From assembly GCA_945872795.1 (NCBI GenBank), contig CAMCAZ010000018.1:1-57661 (forward strand): a stretch of DNA of 57,661 nt. The letters run 5' to 3'. Shown one piece after another: positions 1 through 7,214 of the stretch. Source of the stretch: Chryseobacterium gleum (GTDB lineage Bacteria; Bacteroidota; Bacteroidia; Flavobacteriales_F; PHOS-HE28). Position 1 is the first letter of the stretch. Each line of letters starts with the position of its first letter. The translations under genes and the position numbers were made by a program. Below the pieces are notes generated by a model, which worked only from the letters and a program-made list of their open reading frames with translations, did not search any database and had not been told where the DNA came from.

Positions 1-1
1 C

Positions 2-331
2 ATGCCGCTGCCGACGCGCGCCACGCGCACCTTCTACACCAGCAGCGCCACGCAGACCAAGATCCGCCTGCAGGTGGTGCAATACCACGACCCCAAGGGG
101 GAACTGACGCCAGTGGGCGAACTGGTGATCGGACCCATTGCCAACCCCACGCTGAACTACCCGGTGGAGGTGACCGTGGAGAACACCGCCGACGGCACCA
201 TCCGTGTGGAAGCCTACGACCCCAATACCGGTGTGGAGCTGGAGCAGGAGTTCGGTGCCTCAGGCAATGGTGGTTCCAGCCTGGTGCTCCAGCGGAACCT
301 GGTGAGGAGCACGTTCATCAATCATTTGTGA
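2..331 (+). CDS. Hsp70-family protein, C-terminal fragment (5' end outside window)
   Basis: Only the last part of the gene is visible; the reading frame is open to the window edge, so the first ATG is probably internal. The visible residues fit the beta-sandwich substrate-binding domain of Hsp70/DnaK: a PLPTRATRTFYT segment like the LPARKTxxFxT strand of DnaK, then a GELVIGPI strand and a VEVTVENTADGTIRVEAYD segment like the conserved VxxxxDANGIxxVxAxD stretch. Only about 35 residues follow, so the long helical lid of true DnaK is missing; this suggests an Hsp70-like paralogue rather than dnaK. It ends with TGA. The Hsp70 assignment is by motif resemblance only. Confidence 0.6.
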   Translation: MPLPTRATRTFYTSSATQTKIRLQVVQYHDPKGELTPVGELVIGPIANPTLNYPVEVTVENTADGTIRVEAYDPNTGVELEQEFGASGNGGSSLVLQRNLVRSTFINHL

Positions 332-412
332 ATGTCAAGAACAATACCCCCTCCTTGAAACGGATCAACATAAGGTCTCGAACGAAATATAAACAGTAGT
401 TTTTTTAGCCAT

Positions 413-991
413 TTAATTGAGAACGAAATGTATTTTATAATATATTTCATCTAAATTTTCATCAGATTCAGAAAGTATTAAGATAAAATTATCGGTTCTA
501 TAATCTTCATTTGAAACAATCCTCTTTCCTTGTTTCAAATCACAATAAGGAGAGCATTCATTTGTTCTTAATGTTGAAAATAATTTGTTCCATTTTTGGA
601 CAGATTCAGTATCACATTTCTTGCAACACATCACTCTATAATAATAACGATTAGATTCATCATTATTGCTAAGGTTAATAGTGGATGGAAAGAAAGGAGC
701 ATAAGCATATACGCTCAGTCGCAATACCACATCAGGGCTTAGTATGGTTTTATCGTTATAATCATATCTTTTCCAATTCGAAAAGTCAGTCTGTCTGTTG
801 TTTGCCACTGTTAGAACCCCATCGGCATCCACTACCACCATGATGGAGCTGTTGTACGTGAACTGCTTGGGGCCCGAGGCCACCGGTACTGCCGAAGGCT
901 TAAACTTATGCGCCGGTTTCGGCGCGTTGGGATTAATCTGGGCGATGGCGTTGGACGTAATAAAAGCTTTGAGGACCAATGAGTTAAGCAT
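413..991 (-). CDS. Secreted protein: shared N-terminal module with an AT-rich Cys-containing tail
   Basis: Start chosen at ATG 989-991 because TACTTTCG lies four bases upstream, as in the neighbouring paralogue, and because translation from there gives a clean signal peptide (MLNSLVLKAFITSNAIA, then QINPN). The first 55 or so residues (signal, Pro/Lys-rich linker, NSSIMVVVDADGVL) match the genes at 1051-2058 and 2272-3609, also at DNA level. After that the homology stops and base composition drops to roughly 20-30% G+C, far below the surroundings. The tail, about 135 residues, has paired cysteines (MCCKKC, ECSPYC) and matches nothing I recognise. It looks like a module swap that joined foreign DNA to a resident secreted N-terminus. 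Function unknown. Confidence 0.7.
   Translation of the reverse strand: MLNSLVLKAFITSNAIAQINPNAPKPAHKFKPSAVPVASGPKQFTYNSSIMVVVDADGVLTVANNRQTDFSNWKRYDYNDKTILSPDVVLRLSVYAYAPFFPSTINLSNNDESNRYYYRVMCCKKCDTESVQKWNKLFSTLRTNECSPYCDLKQGKRIVSNEDYRTDNFILILSESDENLDEIYYKIHFVLN
817..945 (-). repeat. Copy 1 of shared 5' module (short)
   Basis: DNA repeat shared with 1730-2010 and 3240-3520, covering the linker and the start of the PEGA-like module. Homology breaks off near 817, exactly where the AT-rich tail of this gene begins. Confidence 0.75.
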
Positions 992-995
992 GCAG

Positions 996-1003
996 CGAAA
1001 GTA
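996..1003 (-). promoter_or_regulatory. -7 promoter box TACTTTCG
   Basis: TAnnTTTG-type Bacteroidota -7 element four bases before the ATG of the gene ending at 413; the expected transcription start is at or next to the start codon. Confidence 0.55.
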
Positions 1004-1050
1004 GTGGGTCGGGATCTTCAAAAAGTTTCACGGCGCTCCTATCAGCGGAC

Positions 1051-2058
1051 CTATCTGATGGTGAGCTCGTCAATGTCAATGGACAGGTACTCCGTACCTG
1101 ACCAAACACACAAGCCGAAATACGGCCCAGCTAGACTCTCGCCACTTGTCGTACCGATCAATTGGTCGTTGATGTAGAGCTTGAACAGGGGACCCGTTTT
1201 GATGACCGATATCTTGTTCTCCGCATTACCCGTGCGCACCTCCCTGTATATCTCACCACCGATCAGATCCGCTGAAGTATCCCCGGATTTCCTTGCGAAA
1301 ACGGCATTTCCTTGCCCGGTTATACCTGCAAAGAGCCACCTCTTGGATGAATCAGGATCGAATCCCATCATCATACCGAAATAGTACCTGTCCGTGCCTG
1401 CCACTTTACGGATCGTGGCACTTATCTCACAGTCCATGCTCCGATCGAACAAAACCGGTATGGTAGAATACCACATACCTCCCTTTTTAGAAGTAATGGA
1501 ATACTTGCCTCCTTCAATCTTCATGCTAAAGCCATCTGTTTCCTTCGCCAACCAATTATTGGCGTTACGATCAAAATCTTCCTTGAATATCATTTGTTCC
1601 ACTTCTGCTCTGCGGTCCTCTTCCGCTCGGCGCTGCTTCTCCGCCTCCACCTCCGCTCGCTGTCTAGCCTCTTCCTCCGGCTGCCGTTGGATACGCGCCT
1701 GCCGCACACCGGCAAGCGCGGTCTTCACTATCAACTGCTGACCGCTCTTGCATTCCACCGTCTGTTCCCATCGGTCCTCGCCCATGCGCAGCTCCACGGC
1801 ATGGCTCCCGGCCATGATGGGGCTCTTCCAGGTCTCACCCTCGCGGAATTTACCGATCTTCTCGTAGTCCACCGAAAGCACCCCATCGGCATCCACCACC
1901 ACCAGAATGGAGCTGTTGCCCGTGAACTGCATGGGAGCCGAGGCCACAGGTGCTGCCGCAGGCTTGGGCTTGGGCTGCGGTTTGGGCACGTTAGGGTTGA
2001 CCTGGGCTGCGGCGCTGGCACAGACCAACATCACCCACGCGAGAAGGAAATGACGCAT
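1051..2058 (-). CDS. Secreted protein: PEGA-like module, coiled coil, LamG/DUF1080-like domain
   Basis: 335 residues. Signal peptide (MRHFLLAWVMLVCASAAA), Pro/Lys linker (residues about 20-45), then a module at about 46-120 (SSILVVVDADGVLSVDY ... GSHAVELRMGEDRWEQTV) that resembles PEGA-type surface domains. A Glu/Arg-rich coiled coil follows (about 125-160). The C-terminal 175 residues (FKEDFDRNANNWLAK ... SIDIDELTIR) have the beta-rich look of the concanavalin/LamG or DUF1080 family, which binds or cleaves sugars; I see no catalytic residues to choose between these. Start supported by TATCTTTG four bases upstream. Probably periplasmic or outer surface. The module differs from the one at 2272-3609 at about ten of 75 positions, so the duplication is fairly recent. 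Confidence 0.75.
   Translation of the reverse strand: MRHFLLAWVMLVCASAAAQVNPNVPKPQPKPKPAAAPVASAPMQFTGNSSILVVVDADGVLSVDYEKIGKFREGETWKSPIMAGSHAVELRMGEDRWEQTVECKSGQQLIVKTALAGVRQARIQRQPEEEARQRAEVEAEKQRRAEEDRRAEVEQMIFKEDFDRNANNWLAKETDGFSMKIEGGKYSITSKKGGMWYSTIPVLFDRSMDCEISATIRKVAGTDRYYFGMMMGFDPDSSKRWLFAGITGQGNAVFARKSGDTSADLIGGEIYREVRTGNAENKISVIKTGPLFKLYINDQLIGTTSGESLAGPYFGLCVWSGTEYLSIDIDELTIR
1730..2010 (-). repeat. Copy 2 of shared 5' module
   Basis: Encodes the linker and PEGA-like module; very similar at DNA level to 3240-3520 and, over its 5' half, to 817-945. Confidence 0.75.
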
Positions 2059-2062
2059 GCGG

Positions 2063-2070
2063 CAAAGATA
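2063..2070 (-). promoter_or_regulatory. -7 promoter box TATCTTTG
   Basis: Exact TAnnTTTG four bases before the ATG at 2058; implies a leaderless or nearly leaderless mRNA. Confidence 0.65.
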
Positions 2071-2271
2071 GCGGGCAGGGCCTAGCGCGCGCGGAACGAA
2101 GCCGGCCGCATGAGCGGCGGTTGACCGCGCAGCCTGGCCAAGAAAGTTGCAGGAGGGAGCACCTTAGGCCCCTTTCGAAAAAGACCAAGAGCATGTGGAG
2201 TAGAAATCAACTCCTCGAATGCTTCGCTCTCTGCGGAGCGCCGCTGCGCTTATGCTCGGGCCTGCCAAGGA

Positions 2272-3609
2272 TCACTCGGTCCTGGCAAGCCGGAAGCCCG
2301 TATTGCAGAATCTTGAATAGGGCGCGAACCAAAAGATGCGGAGGGCCACCCAGCAAGGAATCTCGCCCCAAGAGCCGCCACGTACAACACGGCTTTCCCC
2401 GCTGGATGGACCTTGCGGATCGCGCTGCGGACTACTGCTGTAATAGCTCTTCCCGTACCAGTCCTGGCACAATTCCGACACGTTGCCACTCATGTCGTAC
2501 AAGCCCAGTTCATTGGCCCGAAAACTACCCACCGGCGCGCTGTACACAAAGCCGTCGTCATACCCCTCGAGGATGGGCAAACCTGTAAGGCGCCGCTTCG
2601 CCGAAAGGTCCGCCACGTTGCCCGATGGGCTCCCGAGGCCCCATCCATACCTGCCTCCCTGGCTCTGCTGGCCGCCCCGCGCCGCATACTCCCACTCCGC
2701 CTCCGTGGGCAGGCGGTAAGCCTGGCCGCTCATCTGGCCTGCCCACCGGGCAAAGGCCACCGCATCATCCCAACTTACATGCACCACCGGGTGACGGTCC
2801 CCTTCCGTGCCCCAGCGACGCCCCTCAGCATCACAGCGCCAATCCACCCCGGTGCGCACTTCATATTTCTCTCCTGTCCAGACGAAGCTGCCGCCATCCC
2901 GCTCCGCAGTGGTCACATGCCCGGAGGCCGCCACGAACTGTCGGAATTCCCCAACTGTCACCTCGTACTTGCTGACCCAGAACGTGCTCACCTCCACCCA
3001 GTGAGCGGGCTTCCCATCTTCACCGCATTCGCTCCCCTGTTCGCTGGTGCAGCCCATCATGTAGCCGCCGCCTTCGATGCGCACCATGTACGCATCGAAG
3101 GGGTCGCGCCTGCGGCGCTCGACCGCCTCTTCCGCCGCTTGGAGCTCCGTACCGGTAAGGGTATTCGGCTCCGCCACTGTATCGCCCAGTGCGCTGCTCT
3201 GGCGGGCGGCCCGCACCTTGGCCAACTCCGTCTTCTCGATCAGCTGCTGCCCGCTCATGCACTCCACCGTATGCTCCCACCGATCCGCCCCCATGCGCAA
3301 CTCCACCACGTGGCTCCCGGCCATGATGGGGCTCTTCCAGGTCTCACCAGCACGGAAGTTCCCGATCTTCTCGTAGTCCACCGAAAGCACCCCATCGGCA
3401 TCCACCACCACCAAGATGGAGCTGTTGCCCGTGAACTGCTTGGGGCCCGAGGCCGCCGGTGCTGCCGCAGGCCGGGGCTTGGGCGCCGGCTTGGGCACGT
3501 TGGGGTTGATCTGGGCGGTAGCCGGGATAGCCAAGCTGAAGAAAAGAACGATGCCGATGGAACTTGCCATTCCCCATGCAGGGGCGAACATCCTCAACGG
3601 CCGCCACAT
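2272..3609 (-). CDS. Secreted protein: PEGA-like module and FGE-sulfatase (SUMF1-like) domain
   Basis: 445 residues from the chosen start at 3609; the frame is open to 3783, but the upstream part overlaps the previous gene and the ATG at 3609 (or 3591) gives a normal signal peptide ending ATAQ. The shared linker and PEGA-like module follow, then a formylglycine-generating-enzyme-type fold of about 270 residues: MVRIEGGGYMMGC, HWVEVSTFWVSKYEVTVGEFRQF, HPVVHVSWDDAVAFARWAG, YRLPTEAEWEYAARGG, GLYDMSGNVSELCQDWY, VVRGGSW and a final GFRLAR. Most bacterial secreted proteins with this fold are not true FGE enzymes, so sulfatase activation is not implied. The start codon is uncertain; no clear -7 box is seen. 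Confidence 0.8.
   Translation of the reverse strand: MWRPLRMFAPAWGMASSIGIVLFFSLAIPATAQINPNVPKPAPKPRPAAAPAASGPKQFTGNSSILVVVDADGVLSVDYEKIGNFRAGETWKSPIMAGSHVVELRMGADRWEHTVECMSGQQLIEKTELAKVRAARQSSALGDTVAEPNTLTGTELQAAEEAVERRRRDPFDAYMVRIEGGGYMMGCTSEQGSECGEDGKPAHWVEVSTFWVSKYEVTVGEFRQFVAASGHVTTAERDGGSFVWTGEKYEVRTGVDWRCDAEGRRWGTEGDRHPVVHVSWDDAVAFARWAGQMSGQAYRLPTEAEWEYAARGGQQSQGGRYGWGLGSPSGNVADLSAKRRLTGLPILEGYDDGFVYSAPVGSFRANELGLYDMSGNVSELCQDWYGKSYYSSSPQRDPQGPSSGESRVVRGGSWGEIPCWVALRIFWFAPYSRFCNTGFRLARTE
3240..3520 (-). repeat. Copy 3 of shared 5' module
   Basis: Encodes the linker and PEGA-like module of the FGE-domain protein; long DNA similarity to 1730-2010. Confidence 0.75.
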
Positions 3610-3739
3610 GCCCGGACATCGACCTCGCGCCATCGCCATATCGAATCGGTCTGTGTCTTGAACGATGGTCGTTCCTATGTGCAAGTTCATGATCCACCCT
3701 TTCTCCATCCTGTGATCCCGATGAGGCTCCAATGTTCCT

Positions 3740-5119
3740 TCAACCCGCATGATGTGGATCAGAATGCCAGGGCAATGCACCACCGGAATAACTCAGATCC
3801 ACCTCATTCGTAACGATATTGCTCGTGGTGCTCCCCGATGAGAAGAAGTTGACAAAAATGCTATACTTTTCCTCGAATTCCGAGGAATCTTGTATCATCC
3901 TGCAAGGCATTTCATAGCCTACGGCAAGCGCTCTGATCCGCATGTGGATGCCCCAAGCACTTCCCCACCTGAACTCATCCTCGCTTCGCATCCCATTCCA
4001 ACGAAGATCATAGTCCTGACCAACATGGCTGCTTTCCGCAATGGAGCAGTCACCACCCTTGATCAAGTAGCCATCGAAGCGCAACGAGGTGGAGATGAAA
4101 TGCCTGAACCGATCACTGAGCCGATATGTCAAAGCTGAACGGATCCCAATTGAAACTATCCCTATATTGTTGTGCTCGCATGTATCGAGCGCAAAATACG
4201 GGAGGCCATATTTGTCAGTTATACTCGAAACAAGTCCCCCCCAATCATATTTGGCAAAGGCTACCCGTGTGCTCCAATTAAGATCGAACCTGAGGAACGC
4301 CCCCCCCGCGATCGGGGCGATGTAATCCAGGCCGAAAGACCGCATTTCTCCAAGCCCTATCCTGCCATTCGTGTATGGTATTCCGAAAGAGAGTGAACTT
4401 ATCCGTTGGGAAGAACTCATCAGCCTCCCTGTCAAATCACTCGAAGAGATTCCCTGCCCGTGCCGCAGCATGCCATAGTCATCGCCGGCCAATGTGCGCA
4501 TGCGGTCCAACTCCTGTTCACGCTCACGTTGCCCTGCCTCCTCCTTTGCCCTTTTTTCAGCTTCAGCCTGTTGCCTTGCCCGCTCCGCATCAGCCCGCTT
4601 CTGCCTTTCCGCGTCCTCGATCCGTTTTTGCTCCGCCATACGTTGCTCCTCGATCGCCTGCGCCGCCGACAGGGAGTCAGCCCTTGTTTGTGCCTCTGCA
4701 CGACTTCGTCCTTTTTGAAACTTGCGGGCTCTATATGCGTTCAGCTCAGCGCGCGGTATCAGCTCGAACTGCAAGCCCGCAACCAGGACCCATAGAAAGA
4801 TGTGCAATTCCTCCCGCTCCTCCACCTCTAGAAAGGCAGATGCCTAATATGCAGACTGGCCGGTGACCAGCTCCAATGGATGGATGCCGGATTCCACCAT
4901 CAACTGGCCGGGTTCCAGATCAAACTGGTCGTCATCCACCTTGACCTTAGCGAGTCCCTGACCCTCCCACTCGAACCCAACCGCCGTCCTGGTCTTGGGC
5001 GCGGGGGCAGGCTTCGGCGTTGCCTTTTTCGGGAGCGGGGCCGCTTGCTGCTTGGGATTCACCTGGGCGAAGGAGACCAACAAGGATGCGAGCATAGCTA
5101 CCAACAGGAGCAGGCGCAT
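3740..5119 (-). pseudogene. Modular secreted protein (PEGA-like module, coiled coil, barrel) split by an in-frame TAG
   Basis: Two open stretches, 4844-5119 (91 codons) and 3740-4825, lie in the same frame and are separated only by a TAG at 4844-4846. Read through, they give one protein of about 458 residues: signal peptide (MRLLLLVAMLASLLVSFA), Lys/Pro linker, a divergent PEGA-like module, a Glu/Arg/Ala coiled coil, and a C-terminal beta-rich domain of about 230 residues like small outer-membrane barrels. The module spans the stop: GIHPLELVTG lies before it, and a segment matching the paralogues' SGQQLIVKTALA lies after it. This argues for one original gene. Possible explanations are a young pseudogene, a sequencing error or stop readthrough. 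A GTG at 4825 could restart translation, but without a signal peptide. Confidence 0.7.
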
Positions 5120-5315
5120 GGATTCATTTGTTTCCGGTAAAGAAATGAAGTTGGGCGATCCAAACCAACATCAACAAGAGCCGCCCGAGCATCATGGTGC
5201 CTGGCCGAAGGGGAACGCCTTGCCACCCTCTAAGCTGCACGGAGCGCCAAGCGCTGAACGAGCTTATCAACAGGTGCCGGGAGACCCCTGTGCCCCGGCT
5301 TCCTCTGCAGGCTGC

Positions 5316-5541
5316 ATGAACTATCTTGACGGCTTCAATCCCGCCCAGCGCGCAGCGGCCGAGCACACCGACGGGCCTACGATGGTCATTGCCGGCGCTG
5401 GCAGTGGCAAGACCAAGGTGCTCACCGTACGCATCGCGCACCTCATGGCCGCCAAGGGGGTGGCCCCCTAACGCATCCTGGCCCTCACCTTCACCAACAA
5501 GGCGGCCAAGGAAATGAAGGAGCGCATCGCGGGCATCGCGC
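5316..5541 (+). pseudogene. UvrD/PcrA helicase N-terminal remnant
   Basis: Translates to MNYLDGFNPAQRAA then the Walker A motif AGAGSGKT and TVRIAHLMAAK, clearly a copy of the first 75 codons of the intact helicase at 8867-11269. Codon 52 is TAA where the intact gene has TTC; the same frame then continues with RILALTFTNKAAKEMKERIA before homology ends near 5530. DNA identity looks like roughly four in five bases by eye. No promoter box precedes it. It is a truncated, stop-containing duplicate. Confidence 0.8.
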
Positions 5542-5817
5542 GGCGACTGCGGCGGCTTCATCGTCTACCTCCTGGAACGGCTGGATGAGGCCCTGGCCGA
5601 AGTGCTGGACGCGCCCGACCCCGTGCGCAAGCCGCAGGACCGCCTCCACCTCTTCCTGCAGCAATGGGGCGAGCGTCCCTTCCGCCGCAAGGACTACCTC
5701 ACCTTCTTCACCGAACTGAGCACCGCCACCCGCGACCTGATGGAGGCCAGCGCTGATGGACGGGTGATAAAAAGCGGGGAGGTACGGACGGCGGTGTATA
5801 GGGCGGGTGAACGGTAA
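5542..5817 (+). pseudogene. Fic-family protein C-terminal remnant (winged helix)
   Basis: Starts directly at the end of the helicase remnant, in another frame. The 91 codons end with TAA and read GDCGGFIVYLLERLDEAL, a pattern seen after the Fic core, then RPFRRKDYLTFF, STATRDLMEASADG and TAVY, the usual winged-helix tail of many Fic proteins (RKDYLxLF, STATASRDL, TxY). The catalytic Fic core (HPFxxGNGR) is absent, so only the tail survives. A GTG at 5602 could start a 71-residue peptide, but nothing suggests that this is expressed. The Fic assignment rests on motifs. Confidence 0.6.
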
Positions 5818-5938
5818 TGGCCCCGGTGCCCTACTGTTCAAATTGCCAAGGCCAAGGCTGTAGAAGGACCCTGGTCCATGGGAAAGGAAGGACGCCGGTG
5901 CATCACCAGATCTGATGTGGGTCGGGTCTTCCGCCGCC

Positions 5939-7051
5939 CTATCCTCCCGCAGACCAGTGTCCGAAGAACACATCGGTGATCCGGTATCCCTCCGGACCGT
6001 GATGCACCACTTCCTTTTCCAACAGCACGCCGAGACTTTGGCGAACGGTGCTCAGCGCTGACAGTTCGTGGCGGATAACGAACTCCATGGACGTGGGGGT
6101 TTCCACCACACCCTCTTTCGCGATGGCCGTGAGCAAGGCCGCTTGATTGGGGCTGAGCAGGCGCTGCAGGGTCATGTACTCAGGTGCGCGCTCCTTCAGG
6201 ATGCTGGCCTGAGTGCGGAGCAGGTCGGCATGCTCCACCACCTTGCCCAGGGAGAACAAGCGGTTGAAGAGGTACTGTACATAGTAGGTATGCGTGCGGC
6301 ACCAAGCCAGGCCCTCGGCGATGACGGCTGGATCGATGCGTTTGCGTGCAGCCTTGAAGTGTTGCTGGATGAAGGTGGCGTAGGCTTCATCAGGAATGGG
6401 CCCCAAGTACAGCGGCTCGGTGGCTTGAAAGAAGGGGCGCTTGCCGTCGGCGAAAATGGCCTGCATCATTCGGCGGTCACTACCGGAGAAGATGAATTGC
6501 ACGTTGCGCAACTTCTGTACCTGTTCACGCAACAAGGCCTCGATATTGCGCTCGGGATATTGCACGATCTGCTGGAACTCGTCCAAGGCGATGACCACTG
6601 GCTTCCGCTGCTTCTCCAGGTAAGTGAAGAGTTCATCCAGGGCCATGGCCTCCTTAAGACCGGCCCGCGCGGAAACACCCAGCTCCGGGAGCCCGGTGAG
6701 CGGGTCGAAGTTGAGGCTGAACTCCAGCGAACGCATGACCTGGGCCACCTCCTTCAGCATGGCACTGGTGGGCTTTCCCACCTGTTTCAGGGCCTCCTGC
6801 ACGATGCGCAGCACCATGCCAGCCTGGTCCGTGGTGCGGTAGAGGTCCACGAATACCGGGATGAACTTGCGCTGGCTCGCAAAGAAGTGCCGGATAAGGG
6901 CCGTCTTGCCCAAGCGCCGGAGTGAGATGATGGTGACATTGCGCTGGTTGGCCATGGCCTCGCGCAGGAAGGCCAGCTCCTCCACCCGGTCGCAGAAGGT
7001 GTCCGCCCCGGCATAGCCTTGCAATAGAAAGGGGTTGAACTCCTCGGACAT
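5939..7051 (-). CDS. AAA ATPase (ATPase_2 / STAND-like) with C-terminal winged helix
   Basis: 370 residues from ATG 7051; an in-frame ATG at 7066 lies inside the operator and upstream of the -7 box, so 7051 is preferred. N-terminal P-loop region (NVTIISLRRLGKTALIRHF, with Ser in place of the first Gly of GxxxxGKT, as in many members of this family), Walker B at VVIALDEFQQ, a sensor-like FIFSGSDRRMM, then helical and winged-helix segments near the C-terminus (LSPNQAALLTAIAKEG, STVRQSLGVLLEKEVV). The family (archaeal-type ATPase, PF01637-like) is often stand-alone and poorly understood. The operator at its promoter suggests autoregulation or control by an unlinked repressor. Convergent with the Fic remnant. 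Confidence 0.8.
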   Translation of the reverse strand: MSEEFNPFLLQGYAGADTFCDRVEELAFLREAMANQRNVTIISLRRLGKTALIRHFFASQRKFIPVFVDLYRTTDQAGMVLRIVQEALKQVGKPTSAMLKEVAQVMRSLEFSLNFDPLTGLPELGVSARAGLKEAMALDELFTYLEKQRKPVVIALDEFQQIVQYPERNIEALLREQVQKLRNVQFIFSGSDRRMMQAIFADGKRPFFQATEPLYLGPIPDEAYATFIQQHFKAARKRIDPAVIAEGLAWCRTHTYYVQYLFNRLFSLGKVVEHADLLRTQASILKERAPEYMTLQRLLSPNQAALLTAIAKEGVVETPTSMEFVIRHELSALSTVRQSLGVLLEKEVVHHGPEGYRITDVFFGHWSAGG

Positions 7052-7055
7052 GAGG

Positions 7056-7063
7056 CAAACGTA
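7056..7063 (-). promoter_or_regulatory. -7 promoter box TACGTTTG
   Basis: Lies four bases before the ATG at 7051 and directly abuts the first operator repeat, which would sit in the -10 to -45 zone. Confidence 0.6.
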
Positions 7064-7102
7064 CATAATTTATGACACATAATTTATGACACATAATTTA
7101 TG
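7064..7102 (-). promoter_or_regulatory. Triple operator: three CATAATTTATG repeats, 14-bp period
   Basis: Three identical 11-bp units at 7064-7074, 7078-7088 and 7092-7102, joined by ACA. Each is a hyphenated palindrome (CATAA-T-TTATG). The array is flanked by GTA and TAC, so the whole block is close to symmetrical. It touches the -7 box of the ATPase gene and lies between two divergent genes. The layout fits cooperative binding of a dimeric repressor. Confidence 0.65.
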
Positions 7103-7214
7103 TACGCTACTGCCACCTCCGTGTAGAAGCGGTCTGAACGGCCGTGCTCACCCCCTACCTTCACCGTCGGTCCCCGTCCTGGAACAGAAGCGTCTCTTTC
7201 GTTGTCTTACGCAC

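Noticed and set aside
3610-3783. Longer N-terminus of the FGE-domain protein
   Set aside because: It would overlap the end of the upstream gene and place nearly 60 non-conserved residues before a normal signal peptide.
7064-7102. CRISPR-like repeat array
   Set aside because: Units of 11 bp with 3-bp joints are far too short, and no cas genes are present; it fits an operator.
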